A DNA stretch of 25,498 nucleotides from NCBI GenBank assembly GCA_934663885.1, contig CAKUKW010000005.1, positions 1 through 25,498 of the forward strand, in the 5' to 3' direction. Shown piece after piece: positions 16,214-24,432 of the stretch. How positions within the stretch are numbered: position 1 is the stretch's first letter; each line of letters starts with the position of its first letter. Source of the DNA: an uncultured Tidjanibacter sp. (GTDB lineage: Bacteria > Bacteroidota > Bacteroidia > Bacteroidales > Rikenellaceae). The position numbers were made by a program, and so were the translations under genes. The notes beneath the pieces are model-generated. The model made no database searches and had not been told where the DNA came from. It worked only from the letters and a program-made list of their open reading frames with translations.

Positions 16214-17038
16214 TTACTTGGCGAAGCATACTGCCGCCCAGCCGTCCTTCAGCCGTTCGCCCATGTAAGACAGCCCCAATTCTTCAGCCCTATCCCTTAT
16301 GGCCGGGATATCGGCTTCCAGTATGCCGCTCATCAGAAGCTCCCCGCCCGGGTTCAGGCAATCCGCATATACCGGCATATCGGCAAGAAGTATATTACGG
16401 TTTATATTGGCGAGGATAAAATCATATTTCTTTCCTTTTATACCCTCCACATTGCCGAGTATGGGCGTAACTTTATCCGCCACCCCATTGTCTGCTATGT
16501 TTTCCACACAGTTCTGGTAAGCCCAGTCGTCTATATCAACGGCATCCATGTATTCAGCCCCCCGCTTTACCGCTATAATCGCCAGCACTCCGGTACCGCT
16601 GCCCATATCGAGCCCGCACAAAGCTGTAAAATCGCGTTTCATGATTTCCGCCGCCATAAGATACGTAGTGGCATGATGGCCTGTCCCGAACGACATTTTA
16701 GGCATTATGACAATATCCAATCCCAACAGAGGAGCCGGCGAGAAAGGTGCGCGTATGGTACAAAGCCCGTCGACTTCGACCGGCTGGAAATTCGATTCCC
16801 ACAAAGCGTTCCAGTTCTGGGTCTCTATCTCTATATACCGCGCTCCTTTTATCTCCATTCCGTTAAGGATATCATCGATATCCCCCTTCTCGCCTGCCAG
16901 GGCATCTTTCGGGATATAAGCTTTAAGGATACCGCGATCCTCCGTAAAACTCTCGAAAGAGAAATCGGATAGGAGGGCGGTAACTATTTCACTTTGCTCA
17001 GCGTCACGTACGGGAATATTTACTTCGACATAATCCAT
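16214..17038 (-). CDS. prmA: Ribosomal protein L11 methyltransferase
   Basis: The 274-aa enzyme methylates ribosomal protein L11 with S-adenosylmethionine. The start MDYVEVNIPVRDAEQSEIV is the small substrate-recognition domain. NWNALWESNFQPV (about residues 75-87) and MSFGTGHHATT (115-125) are PrmA signatures. CGLDMGSGTGVLAIIAVKRGA (from 141) is the SAM-binding loop, and FILANINRNIL corresponds to the motif IV NI[N/D]xN of PrmA. The C terminus KDGWAAVCFAK is also typical. The gene heads the minus-strand group prmA, nadB, prfC, although nadB may have its own promoter. The prmA promoter lies over the 5' end of the divergent xerD gene. Confidence 0.95.
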   Translation of the reverse strand: MDYVEVNIPVRDAEQSEIVTALLSDFSFESFTEDRGILKAYIPKDALAGEKGDIDDILNGMEIKGARYIEIETQNWNALWESNFQPVEVDGLCTIRAPFSPAPLLGLDIVIMPKMSFGTGHHATTYLMAAEIMKRDFTALCGLDMGSGTGVLAIIAVKRGAEYMDAVDIDDWAYQNCVENIADNGVADKVTPILGNVEGIKGKKYDFILANINRNILLADMPVYADCLNPGGELLMSGILEADIPAIRDRAEELGLSYMGERLKDGWAAVCFAK

Positions 17039-17075
17039 CGTTGCCTTTTTTTTGATTAACTTAGCGTATTATCTG

Positions 17076-17103
17076 CAAATATATGAAATAATGTCTGACA
17101 CAA
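17076..17103 (-). promoter_or_regulatory. prmA promoter overlapping the xerD start
   Basis: On the minus strand TTG (17103-17101) is followed after 17 bp by TATATTTG (17083-17076), a full match to TAnnTTTG at slightly short spacing. Transcription would begin near 17070, about 30 bases before the prmA ATG. The element covers the region just upstream of xerD's ATG (17091), and its -33 is inside the xerD coding sequence. Confidence 0.5.
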
Positions 17104-18020
17104 TAACCGAATGGGAGCAGATGGCCGGAAAGTACCGGATCTTCATACAGCTCGAGAAGGGGCTTTCTGCAAATACGATAGAATCGTATATGCGTGATAT
17201 TTCACAGTTCAGGGATTTCATTTCCGATAATTTCAAGGTGGAACCGACGGACGTAACGAATGAAATGGTCGAGCAGTTTATGGGCCACCTCTTCGATCGC
17301 GGCGTAGAAAAAACAACCCAGGGCCGTATCCTCAGCGGCGTCAGGAGTTTTTATAAATATCTTTTACTGGAAGACCTTGTGGACAACTCTCCGGCGGAGT
17401 TCGTCGACCACCCCAAAAGCGCCCTGAATCTTCCGGACACCCTTACTCTCGAAGAGATAGACAGCATACTAGATTCGATAGACCTCTCAACGGCGTTGGG
17501 CAGACGTAACCGTGCAATAATAGAGACTCTCTACAGTTGCGGACTGCGGGTCTCGGAGTTGATTTCCTTAAAACTTTCCGACCTGTTCTTCGACGAAGGC
17601 TTTGTCAGGGTGACGGGCAAAGGAAGCAAGCAGAGACTGGTTCCGGTAAGTGCAGAATGGAAAAACCAGGTGGAGTTATATCTGGAGGATCGTGCCGGCA
17701 TCACCCCGGACAATAAGAGCTCGGATATACTTTTCCTCAACCGCCGCGGCGGCAAACTTTCGCGGGTAATGGTTTTTAATGTTATAAAAACTGCGGCAGA
17801 AGCGGCTGGAATCCGCAAAAGCATCAGCCCTCATACTTTCCGCCACAGTTTCGCTACGCACCTCCTGCAGGGAGGCGCCAGTATCCGCCAGGTCCAGGAG
17901 CTTCTGGGACACGAATCCATAACTACTACCGAAATATATACCCACCTGGATTCAGAACATCTGGGAAGGACCCTCTCGAAGCATCACCCTCTCGGCAACA
18001 CGGGTAATAAGAAACGATAA
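17091..18020 (+). CDS. xerD: Site-specific tyrosine recombinase, XerD type
   Basis: The 309-aa recombinase probably acts at dif to resolve chromosome dimers with a XerC partner. The ATG at 17091 gives MSDTITEWEQMAGKYRIFIQ. The upstream in-frame ATG at 17052 lies in the short intergenic gap and is less likely. The N-terminal SAM-like core-binding domain spans ~14-105 (LEKGLSANTIESYMRDISQF). The catalytic residues are all present: Arg153 in SCGLRVSEL, Lys177 in TGKGSKQR, His248 and Arg251 in PHTFRHSFATHLL, His274 in LLGHESITTTEIYTHL, and Tyr283. Length and motif spacing match XerC/XerD rather than phage or transposon integrases. No mobile element surrounds it. It diverges from prmA with a 52-bp gap. 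Confidence 0.92.
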   Translation: MSDTITEWEQMAGKYRIFIQLEKGLSANTIESYMRDISQFRDFISDNFKVEPTDVTNEMVEQFMGHLFDRGVEKTTQGRILSGVRSFYKYLLLEDLVDNSPAEFVDHPKSALNLPDTLTLEEIDSILDSIDLSTALGRRNRAIIETLYSCGLRVSELISLKLSDLFFDEGFVRVTGKGSKQRLVPVSAEWKNQVELYLEDRAGITPDNKSSDILFLNRRGGKLSRVMVFNVIKTAAEAAGIRKSISPHTFRHSFATHLLQGGASIRQVQELLGHESITTTEIYTHLDSEHLGRTLSKHHPLGNTGNKKR

Positions 18021-18089
18021 AGAGATAAGGGAGGATCATGGCATCCCCTTTACCTGGGTTTTCAACATCCTGTAATTCAGTGGCAGCAA

Positions 18090-19223
18090 TTATTTGGTTA
18101 TTTCCTTTATGAATACCGCCCTGCGCTTATGGATTTCCGGATTAAAATCCCTCCATAAAGCGCGCACCTTATAGTTGTTTTCGAGTTCGGGATTGCTTTC
18201 GGCATAACTGGCTCCTATTTTCTGGAATTGCGGTATAAGCTCCGTGAAAAGCAGAGCGACCACTCCCATGCTCTGGTAATCGGGATGCGCCGCTATCAGC
18301 ATCAGGTCGCAGACTTCAGCCTTACCCTTCAGCGCTTTTAGCAGTGGAATGAACCCGAACGGATACATTTTGCCTTTCGCTTTCTGCAACGCCCGGGAAA
18401 TTGTAGGAAGCGCTATACCTAAAGCTACAAGTTCGCCTTTACTGTCGGCAATAAGGGTTATCAGCTCGAGCCTAAGAATCGGGACATATCTTTTCAGGTA
18501 ATACTCCACAAGATCATCGTTAAGCTGCGAAAAACCATACAGGTCGGCGTAGGTGAGGTTAAGGAGACGGAATATCTTTTGCCCATACCCCTGCTTTATA
18601 ATATCCTTAACGCTTCTAAAACGGAGTACCTGAAGGTCGTATTTATTTACGGTCATCTCAGCGACTTTAGCATATTTATCGGGGACAGTCGCGGGAACAG
18701 GTATCTTATACTCCACCCATTCCGCTGCTTTGATGAAGCCGAGCCTTTCCAGATGCTGCGGATAGTAAGGATAATTGTAGATCGTTATCGCCGTGCTGAG
18801 TTCGTCGAAGCCCCACGTAAGCATTCCTTCGGGATCGAAATCGGTGAATCCGAGCGGTCCGTGGATGGCGGCCATACCACGCTCCCTGCCCCACTTCTCG
18901 ACAGCATCCATCAACGCCGCGGCAACTTCGTCGTCATCGATAAAGTCTATAAAGCCGAAGCGAACGAAGTCCACTCCTTCCTTATGGTTCGCAATGTGAT
19001 TGATTATGGCAACCACACGGCCCACTATTTTTCCATTGCGCTCTGCCACATACACTTGGTGGTCATAAATATCCAGAGCAGGATTTTTCCCTTCGAGAAG
19101 AGTGTCTATCTCATCCGAATACAGCGGAGGAACATCATAGGGATTGTTTTTATAAAGATCTAATCTGAATTTTATGAACTTCTTGAGCTCTTTCCTCGCG
19201 GAAATAGGTTTAATTATTATCAT
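18090..19223 (-). CDS. GNAT-like acyltransferase family protein, substrate unknown
   Basis: The chosen start is the ATG at 19223 (377 aa, MIIIKPISARKELKKFIKFR). The frame extends to an ATG at 19274, but those 17 residues fall in a hairpin and look non-coding. An N-terminal GNAT-like half holds FRLDLYKNNPYDVPPL and QVYVAERNGKIVGRVVAIINH. HGPLGFTDFDPEGMLTWGFDE follows, a conserved stretch of this family. A second GNAT-like core near the C terminus has CDLMLIAAHPDYQSMGVVALLF, where QSMGV resembles the acetyl-CoA pyrophosphate loop (Q/RxxGxG/A), and ends with ALWRDFNPEIHKRRAVFIKEI. Proteins of this kind are common in Bacteroidota, with no activity I can name. It follows the fucosidase gene on the same strand but need not share its function. 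Confidence 0.72.
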   Translation of the reverse strand: MIIIKPISARKELKKFIKFRLDLYKNNPYDVPPLYSDEIDTLLEGKNPALDIYDHQVYVAERNGKIVGRVVAIINHIANHKEGVDFVRFGFIDFIDDDEVAAALMDAVEKWGRERGMAAIHGPLGFTDFDPEGMLTWGFDELSTAITIYNYPYYPQHLERLGFIKAAEWVEYKIPVPATVPDKYAKVAEMTVNKYDLQVLRFRSVKDIIKQGYGQKIFRLLNLTYADLYGFSQLNDDLVEYYLKRYVPILRLELITLIADSKGELVALGIALPTISRALQKAKGKMYPFGFIPLLKALKGKAEVCDLMLIAAHPDYQSMGVVALLFTELIPQFQKIGASYAESNPELENNYKVRALWRDFNPEIHKRRAVFIKEITK

Positions 19224-19236
19224 GATGCGGTTTTCA

Positions 19237-19271
19237 GTCCCCTGCATATTCTTGCAGTCTATGCAGGGGAC
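19237..19271 (-). promoter_or_regulatory. Strong hairpin between the fucosidase stop and the GNAT start
   Basis: GTCCCCTGCATA (19237-19248) and TATGCAGGGGAC (19260-19271) are exact reverse complements, a 12-bp stem with an 11-nt loop. On the minus strand it starts 35 bp after the fucosidase stop and ends 13 bases before the ATG at 19223. No U-run follows in either direction. It may be a partial terminator, an mRNA-end stabiliser or a leader structure. Confidence 0.55.
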
Positions 19272-19305
19272 CATATCGGGTTAGTAATTCCGGGGGCAGT
19301 GTGTC

Positions 19306-20745
19306 TTATTTCGTCGAAAAGGAGAACGCAATTGGCGGTTGGTCGGCAGGCAGTCTGTTCGGTACCTCCACCTCTATTCCGGCGGCAGTCTTTTTCCATT
19401 TTACCGCCTTCCCGGTTTCAAGAAATACCACTTTAGAACCTGCGACGGGTTCATTTCCTTTCCAAATTATTTTTTTAGGGATATTTTCGCCTTCGGCAAA
19501 GCACACTATAGCGTAAGTTTCGGAGCCGTCTTTCGACTGCGTGAACCAAACATTCTCATGGTTATAATAATCGGCCGGGCGTGTATTGTATATGGCTTTC
19601 CCGTTCTTTTCAAGCCACTGTCCTATCTTCTCGAGCCGCCACACTACATCTTCCGGAAGGGTCCCGTCGGGTTTCGGACCGATTCCCAACACCAGGTTAC
19701 CTCCCTTGGCCACTATCTCCACGAGCATACGGATCACCTTAGTAGGGGTTTTATATATATCGGTGGGAACCCAGCCCCAGTCGTTGCCGAGAGTGATGCA
19801 GCTTTCCCACGGATTTTCGAGTAGCGTGTCGGGAATACCGCGTTCGGGCGTCTGGTAATTTTCATACGGGCCCGGAACCGACCTGTCCACCATTATTATA
19901 TCGGGTTGGTAACCACGTACCATTCCCGCAATTTTTGGCATATCTATATCCTGCTCGCCCTTATATGCGCGGCCCATACGCTGCGCGTCGGTTTCGCGGG
20001 CGGGACGGACCCATCCGCCGTCGAGCCAAAGTATATCCAGCTTGCCGTAGTCACCGTTGACAAGTTCCTCAATCTGGTTATAAGTAAACTCTTTGAATTT
20101 CTCCCAACGCCACGGGTTCTGCCTTATATCGTAATTGTTATTACGGTTAGGCGTCGCGTAGCGGTCCCACCAGTAATACTGGCTGTGCCAGTCGGGTTTA
20201 GAGAAATAGGCGCCCGCCCAGTGGCCCTCCGCTCTGAAAGCGTCGAAAACCTCTTTGGCAACATTCGCGCGGGGATCTTTGCCGAACGGGCCGTTCATTA
20301 TGGAAAAGTCAGTCTGTTTGGTATCGAACATACAGAAACCGTCGTGGTGCTTGGTCGTAAAAACCACATACTTCATTCCTGCATCCCTGCCCGTTTTAGC
20401 CCAGCCTGCAGGATCGAAATTGACGGGGTTGAACCTTTCGCTCACGGCCCAGTAATCTCGCTTATACCGGTCGTAGTTAAGGGTGCTGTCCCGGCCGATC
20501 CAGTCCTCTTCTTCAGAACATATCGACCATGATTCGACTATACCGAGCTCGGAATAAAGCCCCCAGTGGATGAGCATACCGAACTTCAGGTCTTTCCACT
20601 GCTCCAGCTTTTCGGTAACGGCCTCCTCTGCAGGAGGCGTATAGGTACGAGAACGACCGTGCAAAGGACCCTGGTCCTGAGCATACATTGAAAAAATACC
20701 GAATATGAGGGGAAGCGATAAGGCGAATATAATTTTACATCTCAT
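19306..20745 (-). CDS. Secreted alpha-L-fucosidase, GH29 family
   Basis: The 479-aa product has a signal peptide, MRCKIIFALSLPLIFGIFSMYAQ, with cleavage likely after YAQ, so it acts in the periplasm or outside. The GH29 barrel signatures are clear: KFGMLIHWGLYSE (His60), YVVFTTKHHDGFCMFDT (His133, His134) and KLDILWLDGGW, whose Asp242 is the expected nucleophile of this retaining family. GNLVLGIGPKPDGTLPEDV closes the barrel. A beta-sandwich-like tail of about 100 residues follows. The enzyme would release L-fucose from glycans such as host mucin or plant sugars. No SusC/SusD pair, sulfatase or fucose catabolic gene is nearby, so this is not a typical polysaccharide utilisation locus. It has its own clear promoter (20772-20801). 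The acid/base residue cannot be placed with confidence. Confidence 0.93.
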   Translation of the reverse strand: MRCKIIFALSLPLIFGIFSMYAQDQGPLHGRSRTYTPPAEEAVTEKLEQWKDLKFGMLIHWGLYSELGIVESWSICSEEEDWIGRDSTLNYDRYKRDYWAVSERFNPVNFDPAGWAKTGRDAGMKYVVFTTKHHDGFCMFDTKQTDFSIMNGPFGKDPRANVAKEVFDAFRAEGHWAGAYFSKPDWHSQYYWWDRYATPNRNNNYDIRQNPWRWEKFKEFTYNQIEELVNGDYGKLDILWLDGGWVRPARETDAQRMGRAYKGEQDIDMPKIAGMVRGYQPDIIMVDRSVPGPYENYQTPERGIPDTLLENPWESCITLGNDWGWVPTDIYKTPTKVIRMLVEIVAKGGNLVLGIGPKPDGTLPEDVVWRLEKIGQWLEKNGKAIYNTRPADYYNHENVWFTQSKDGSETYAIVCFAEGENIPKKIIWKGNEPVAGSKVVFLETGKAVKWKKTAAGIEVEVPNRLPADQPPIAFSFSTK

Positions 20746-20771
20746 GCCCTGCTAATTTAGGTTTCGAATTT

Positions 20772-20801
20772 CAAAAATAACTCTTTTTAGCAACTAAACA
20801 A
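20772..20801 (-). promoter_or_regulatory. Fucosidase promoter
   Basis: On the minus strand TTG (20801-20799) is followed after exactly 19 bp by TATTTTTG (20779-20772). This is a full match to the Bacteroidota TTG/TAnnTTTG pattern. The implied start lies about 20 bases before the ATG at 20745. It sits just beyond the terminator of the upstream synthetase gene. Confidence 0.65.
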
Positions 20802-20818
20802 GCCGGTGTCAAAAATAG

Positions 20819-20852
20819 TTGCGGGGGCATGAATGACTCCATGCCCCCGCAA
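20819..20852 (-). terminator. Intrinsic terminator of the acyl-CoA synthetase gene
   Basis: TTGCGGGGGCATG (20819-20831) and CATGCCCCCGCAA (20840-20852) form a perfect 13-bp GC-rich stem with an 8-nt loop. On the minus strand it begins 20 bp after the synthetase stop and is followed by CTATTTTTG, a short T-run. The fucosidase promoter begins just downstream. Confidence 0.8.
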
Positions 20853-20871
20853 ATTATGCTATGGGATTAAC

Positions 20872-22935
20872 CTACATATCTTTCTCTATCCTTATACGTG
20901 CATCAACCGCCGTGACACTTTCACGGTTACCGAGCAGCGGATTGAGGTCCATTTCGAATATTTCCGGAGCCGCGCCGACAAGAGCCGATACCCTCGAGAC
21001 CGTTTCCCCGAACTTTTCTTCGTTCACCGGCTCCTGGCCGCGGACACCCTGAATGATCTTATATGAACGCAGGCCGCGTATCATACTCAGTGCTTCCTCA
21101 GGCGAAATAGGCGCGATGCCGGTCTTTACGTCTTTCAGAACTTCGATAAATATACCACCCAGTCCCGAAAGTACCGTATGGCCGAATTTATCTTCGCGTT
21201 TGGCCCCGATAAATACTTCGGTTCCGTGGAGCTGCTGCGCGAGCATAACCGCGTATGTGTCTTTTATTTTCATCATCCGCCGGAACTCCGAGCGAACGGT
21301 ATCCTCATCGCGGACATTGAGCGTAACGCCACCCACGTCGGACTTATGGACGGGACCGACCACTTTCATCACGAGAGGGAAGCCTATTTTTTTCGCCATT
21401 TTCACGATGTCTTCCTCGTTGTCGGAAACACCTTCTTTCGCACGTGCTATTCCTGCCGCATCGAGCAACTCGTGGATTTGCTCGGGGTTAAGATAACCGT
21501 TGCCTGCATTCTCTATCACACTGCGGATCTTTTTAACATCCACTGCCGGCAACTGAACCTTTTCGGGCTGGGGCGCAGGTGTATGCAGAACCTTTGAGAG
21601 CGCCGTACCGAACAAGACCTCGTCGGGGAAATACGTTCCGCCGTTATTTACGAATTCGTCCACCTCGTCCTTCACATAAAGATAGGATGGGAATATCGGG
21701 AATATCGGTTTACGCGACGTCTTGATCTTTTCGGCAAGCAACTTATAAACATCGAAAATATCGAACAGGCCCGGGCTGCCGAAAATAACGGCCATGCCAT
21801 CTATATTATCGAAATCGTCATTCACCGCATCGATTATCTGGCCGAGTTGTTCGGCGGTTCCCGTTGCAAGGAAATCTATGGGGTTTCCTACCGACGAACC
21901 CGCAAAAAGTTTTGCCAGCAGCGCATCGGCCTTCGGGCCTTCAAGGTGCGGAACTTCCATTCCGTTGGAAGATAAGGCATCGGTAAGCATTACCGCCGGG
22001 CCGCCCGCATGAGTTATTATCGCTATATTTTTGCCTTTCAACTCAGGGTACATGAATATGCCCGCCACGGTCATAAGCTCGTCCCGGCCATAGCAGCGCA
22101 CTACCCCCGACTTGCGGAAAAGTGCATCGACGGCAACATCGGGGGAAGCCAATGCGCCCGTATGGGAAGAAGCCGCGCGGCCCCCGGCATCCGAACTGCC
22201 CGATTTGATGCCGGCCAGGCGGCAGCCCTTGCGGACAAGAGACGACGCGTGTTTCAGGAATTTCTGCGGATCGTTGACACTCTCGATGTAAAGCAGTTTG
22301 ACTCGGGAACTCTTTTCCGGGTCGAACGATTCGTCGAGGTACTGGAGTACGTCTTCCACTCCTATCTGCGCCGAGTTGCCCACAGCGAATACGCTCGAGA
22401 ACTTTATCCCCTTGCGCATGCCGTTGTCGACTATGAAAATGGCCGTAGCACCAGAACCCGAAATCAGATCGACGCCTTTAGGGTCGAGTGTCGGAACCGG
22501 TGAGCAGAAATTCGCATTATAATTAGTGGTAAGGATACCCGTGCAGTTAGGGCCTATCAGAGCGCCGCCTACGGAGTCGATGATTTCCACTATCTTGCGT
22601 TCGAGCTCGGCACCCTCCGCGCTTTCCTCCCCGAAACCGGCGGAAAGAATAACGAAGCCGCGCGTACCTTTTTCGCGTGCGAGGGTCTCGACGGCGGCAA
22701 GGCAGTACTTCGCCGCAATGGCCAGCACCGCGCATTCCACCTGCGGAAGCTCCTCTACGGTACGGAAAGTCTTTGCGCCCTGGACATTGTCCGATTTGGG
22801 GTTAACGACGTAAACAGCCCCTTCGAAAGGACTCTCTATGAGGTTGCGGAGAACCGCCCCGCCCGGTTTGAACACGTCGTCGGAGCCGCCAACGACCACG
22901 ACGCTTTCCGGATCTATTATTTCCCTGTTAATCAT
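20872..22935 (-). CDS. ADP-forming acetate/acyl-CoA synthetase (fused alpha-beta)
   Basis: The ATG at 22935 gives 687 aa (MINREIIDPESVVVVGGSDD). The frame also extends four codons to a TTG. Domains in order are a CoA-binding Rossmann-like domain (~1-120), succinyl-CoA-ligase-like domains (~145-440) and an ATP-grasp domain (~465-687). The phosphorylated catalytic His is near residue 258 in ASSHTGALASPD, and the second His of the swinging-loop mechanism is near 530 in VMKVVGPVHKSDVGGV. The enzyme makes ATP from ADP and phosphate while converting an acyl-CoA to the free acid, a fermentative energy-conserving step, or runs in reverse. The acyl group is not readable from sequence: acetate, branched-chain or aryl acids are options. 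A terminator follows. The adjacent upstream gene is an aminotransferase, which could supply 2-oxo acids. Confidence 0.9.
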   Translation of the reverse strand: MINREIIDPESVVVVGGSDDVFKPGGAVLRNLIESPFEGAVYVVNPKSDNVQGAKTFRTVEELPQVECAVLAIAAKYCLAAVETLAREKGTRGFVILSAGFGEESAEGAELERKIVEIIDSVGGALIGPNCTGILTTNYNANFCSPVPTLDPKGVDLISGSGATAIFIVDNGMRKGIKFSSVFAVGNSAQIGVEDVLQYLDESFDPEKSSRVKLLYIESVNDPQKFLKHASSLVRKGCRLAGIKSGSSDAGGRAASSHTGALASPDVAVDALFRKSGVVRCYGRDELMTVAGIFMYPELKGKNIAIITHAGGPAVMLTDALSSNGMEVPHLEGPKADALLAKLFAGSSVGNPIDFLATGTAEQLGQIIDAVNDDFDNIDGMAVIFGSPGLFDIFDVYKLLAEKIKTSRKPIFPIFPSYLYVKDEVDEFVNNGGTYFPDEVLFGTALSKVLHTPAPQPEKVQLPAVDVKKIRSVIENAGNGYLNPEQIHELLDAAGIARAKEGVSDNEEDIVKMAKKIGFPLVMKVVGPVHKSDVGGVTLNVRDEDTVRSEFRRMMKIKDTYAVMLAQQLHGTEVFIGAKREDKFGHTVLSGLGGIFIEVLKDVKTGIAPISPEEALSMIRGLRSYKIIQGVRGQEPVNEEKFGETVSRVSALVGAAPEIFEMDLNPLLGNRESVTAVDARIRIEKDM

Positions 22936-23099
22936 ATATGGATTCAATTATAAATTTTGAACAATAAATTATGAATCAGACCAATAAATCTACCCGTAGC
23001 ATACTTGAGAAGTATCATAAGGAATAATGATTTCTGGCGCTGTCGACTTAGAGAAACTAAACCTCAGGTTTTATTCAATTTATAATTCATAATTCGCAA
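22936..23099. other. AT-rich intergenic region with inverted repeat ends
   Basis: No gene is seen in this gap between the aminotransferase stop and the synthetase start. Its two ends carry AT-rich repeat sequence in opposite orientation (22946-22976 and 23077-23102). Between them is a small dyad, ATACTT gag AAGTAT (23001-23015). On the minus strand TAGATTTA near 22989-22996 is one mismatch from the -7 consensus and may serve the synthetase gene. Confidence 0.4.
22946..22976 (+). repeat. Degenerate copy of the AT-rich repeat
   Basis: AATTATAAATT at 22946-22956 matches the second half of the repeat at 25212-25237 in the same orientation. It is followed by AAATTATGAATC, which resembles the GAATTATGAAT part. 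The match is partial and the region is AT-rich, so this copy is uncertain. Confidence 0.35.
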
Positions 23100-23102
23100 T
23101 TA
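23077..23102 (-). repeat. AT-rich 26-bp repeat, copy A
   Basis: Read on the minus strand this begins with the aminotransferase stop codon TAA and matches 25212-25237 at 24 of 26 positions. The two differences are in the middle. It shares GAATTATGAATTAT with the copy at 25281-25300. Confidence 0.6.
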
Positions 23103-24410
23103 TTTATTGGCTTCGTCGAAAAGACCGAGCCTTTCGTCCAGCATGGCATAATGATGCGGCTTGATGGTAGAGGAGCAAACCCTGAGGCCCTGTTGCTTAC
23201 TGCCCGTAGTGGAAAGCACTATCGCGCTGATGCCGTAATGGAGCAGTTGCCGGAGCAATTCGCCGCCCTCCATATCCTTATACCCTACGGTAAAAAAGAA
23301 ACCGTCGCTCAACGGCTCGTCAAGGTCGCGGTCATATATAACATGGAACCCGTTCTTCTCGAATATTTCTTTCATTTTTTTTGCTCGGATACCATACTCT
23401 TTAACATCCGCGATAAAATCGTAATCGCCGTCGCTCGCGGCCTTCATCATCGCTGCCATCGCGTACTGAGGGGTATGGGAGGTACCCGATGATAGGCAGT
23501 AGAGTATCCTCTGCTCCAACGCGAGTCCCACCTTGGCAAGCCCGTATCGCTTCTTTAGCTGCTCGTAGCTGCTGTTGTAAAGCTTATCGGAGAAAGCGAG
23601 CACAGCTATCCTCTGACCCGCGTAGCTGAATATTTTCGACGCGCTGAGCATTATTATCCAGTTATCGGTATATTTCGTCACGGACGGCTGGTAAGGCGGC
23701 CGGAACGGATGACCGAAATCCTTGCGGAAATCCATTGCCATATATGCAAGGTCCTCTATGACCACCGTATCGTATTTTGTAGCCAGTCTGCCGATAACCT
23801 CAAGCTCGGTGTCGCAAAGGCACATCCATGTAGGGTTATTGGGGTTGGAGTAAACTATGGCCGCTATATTACCTTTGGAAAGGTAGCTGTCGAGTTTTAC
23901 CTCCAGTTTATCGGCCCGGTAATTAAATATGTCGAACGCCTCGCTTTTGATGCCGATTATCTCAGTCTGCGTTTTCTGTACGGAAAATCCGGGATCAATG
24001 AAGAGTACCGTATCCTTTTCCGGATCCAGCTCAGAACAGATCATGAATGCCGCGTAAGCGCCCTGCATCGAACCCACCGTAGGGACACAGCTTTGCGGGG
24101 AAATGTCGGCGTCGATGAATGCCTTGATGAAACGCGCGGCTTCGCTCTTGAATTCCGGCGTACCCCCGATCTCGGGATAAATGGAAGCGACTCCTTTATC
24201 CAGGGCCTTTTTTTCCGCTTCTATGCCGACGACCGAAGGGGGAAGCCCGGGAACGCCCATGTGGAAACGTACGAATTCCGTCCCGCTCTCCTTTTCTATC
24301 TGGGCTACCATACCTCCGATCTGCCTTATGGCAGCGTCGTTCATATCTTTCACATCCATTCTTTCCATCGCCGCGGTGACGATAGCCGGATCGATTATAC
24401 TGTTCTTCAT
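23100..24410 (-). CDS. Class I/II pyridoxal-phosphate aminotransferase
   Basis: The 436-aa fold-type I enzyme has the expected landmarks. GVPGLPPS near residue 52 stands at the substrate-loop position. YSNPNNPTW (187-195) holds the cofactor-binding Asn192. VIEDLAYMAMD has Asp220 for the pyridine nitrogen and Tyr223. IMLSASKIFSYAGQRIAVLA supplies the Schiff-base Lys259. QGLRVCSS near the C terminus contains the expected carboxylate-binding Arg. It would transfer an amino group between an amino acid and a 2-oxo acid, but the substrate is not evident. The gene has a near-perfect promoter (24433-24464), and its stop codon lies in an AT-rich repeat. The next gene downstream, 164 bp away, is an ADP-forming acyl-CoA synthetase, which may hint at amino acid fermentation. 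Confidence 0.88.
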   Translation of the reverse strand: MKNSIIDPAIVTAAMERMDVKDMNDAAIRQIGGMVAQIEKESGTEFVRFHMGVPGLPPSVVGIEAEKKALDKGVASIYPEIGGTPEFKSEAARFIKAFIDADISPQSCVPTVGSMQGAYAAFMICSELDPEKDTVLFIDPGFSVQKTQTEIIGIKSEAFDIFNYRADKLEVKLDSYLSKGNIAAIVYSNPNNPTWMCLCDTELEVIGRLATKYDTVVIEDLAYMAMDFRKDFGHPFRPPYQPSVTKYTDNWIIMLSASKIFSYAGQRIAVLAFSDKLYNSSYEQLKKRYGLAKVGLALEQRILYCLSSGTSHTPQYAMAAMMKAASDGDYDFIADVKEYGIRAKKMKEIFEKNGFHVIYDRDLDEPLSDGFFFTVGYKDMEGGELLRQLLHYGISAIVLSTTGSKQQGLRVCSSTIKPHHYAMLDERLGLFDEANK

Positions 24411-24432
24411 ATTAGTAAAGTTTTAGATCGTT

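Noticed and set aside
17091..18020. The tyrosine recombinase as a sign of a mobile element
   Set aside because: Length, motifs and housekeeping neighbours fit chromosomal XerD, and no attachment site repeats or cargo genes are seen.
18029..18052. Possible hairpin between convergent xerD and the GNAT-like gene
   Set aside because: The arms around CATGGC pair imperfectly, with mismatches after four to six pairs, and only a short T-run lies nearby.
18090..19274. Start of the GNAT-like gene at the ATG at 19274
   Set aside because: The extra 17 residues are encoded by a perfect hairpin and do not resemble the start of the family. The ATG at 19223 begins at the first strand.
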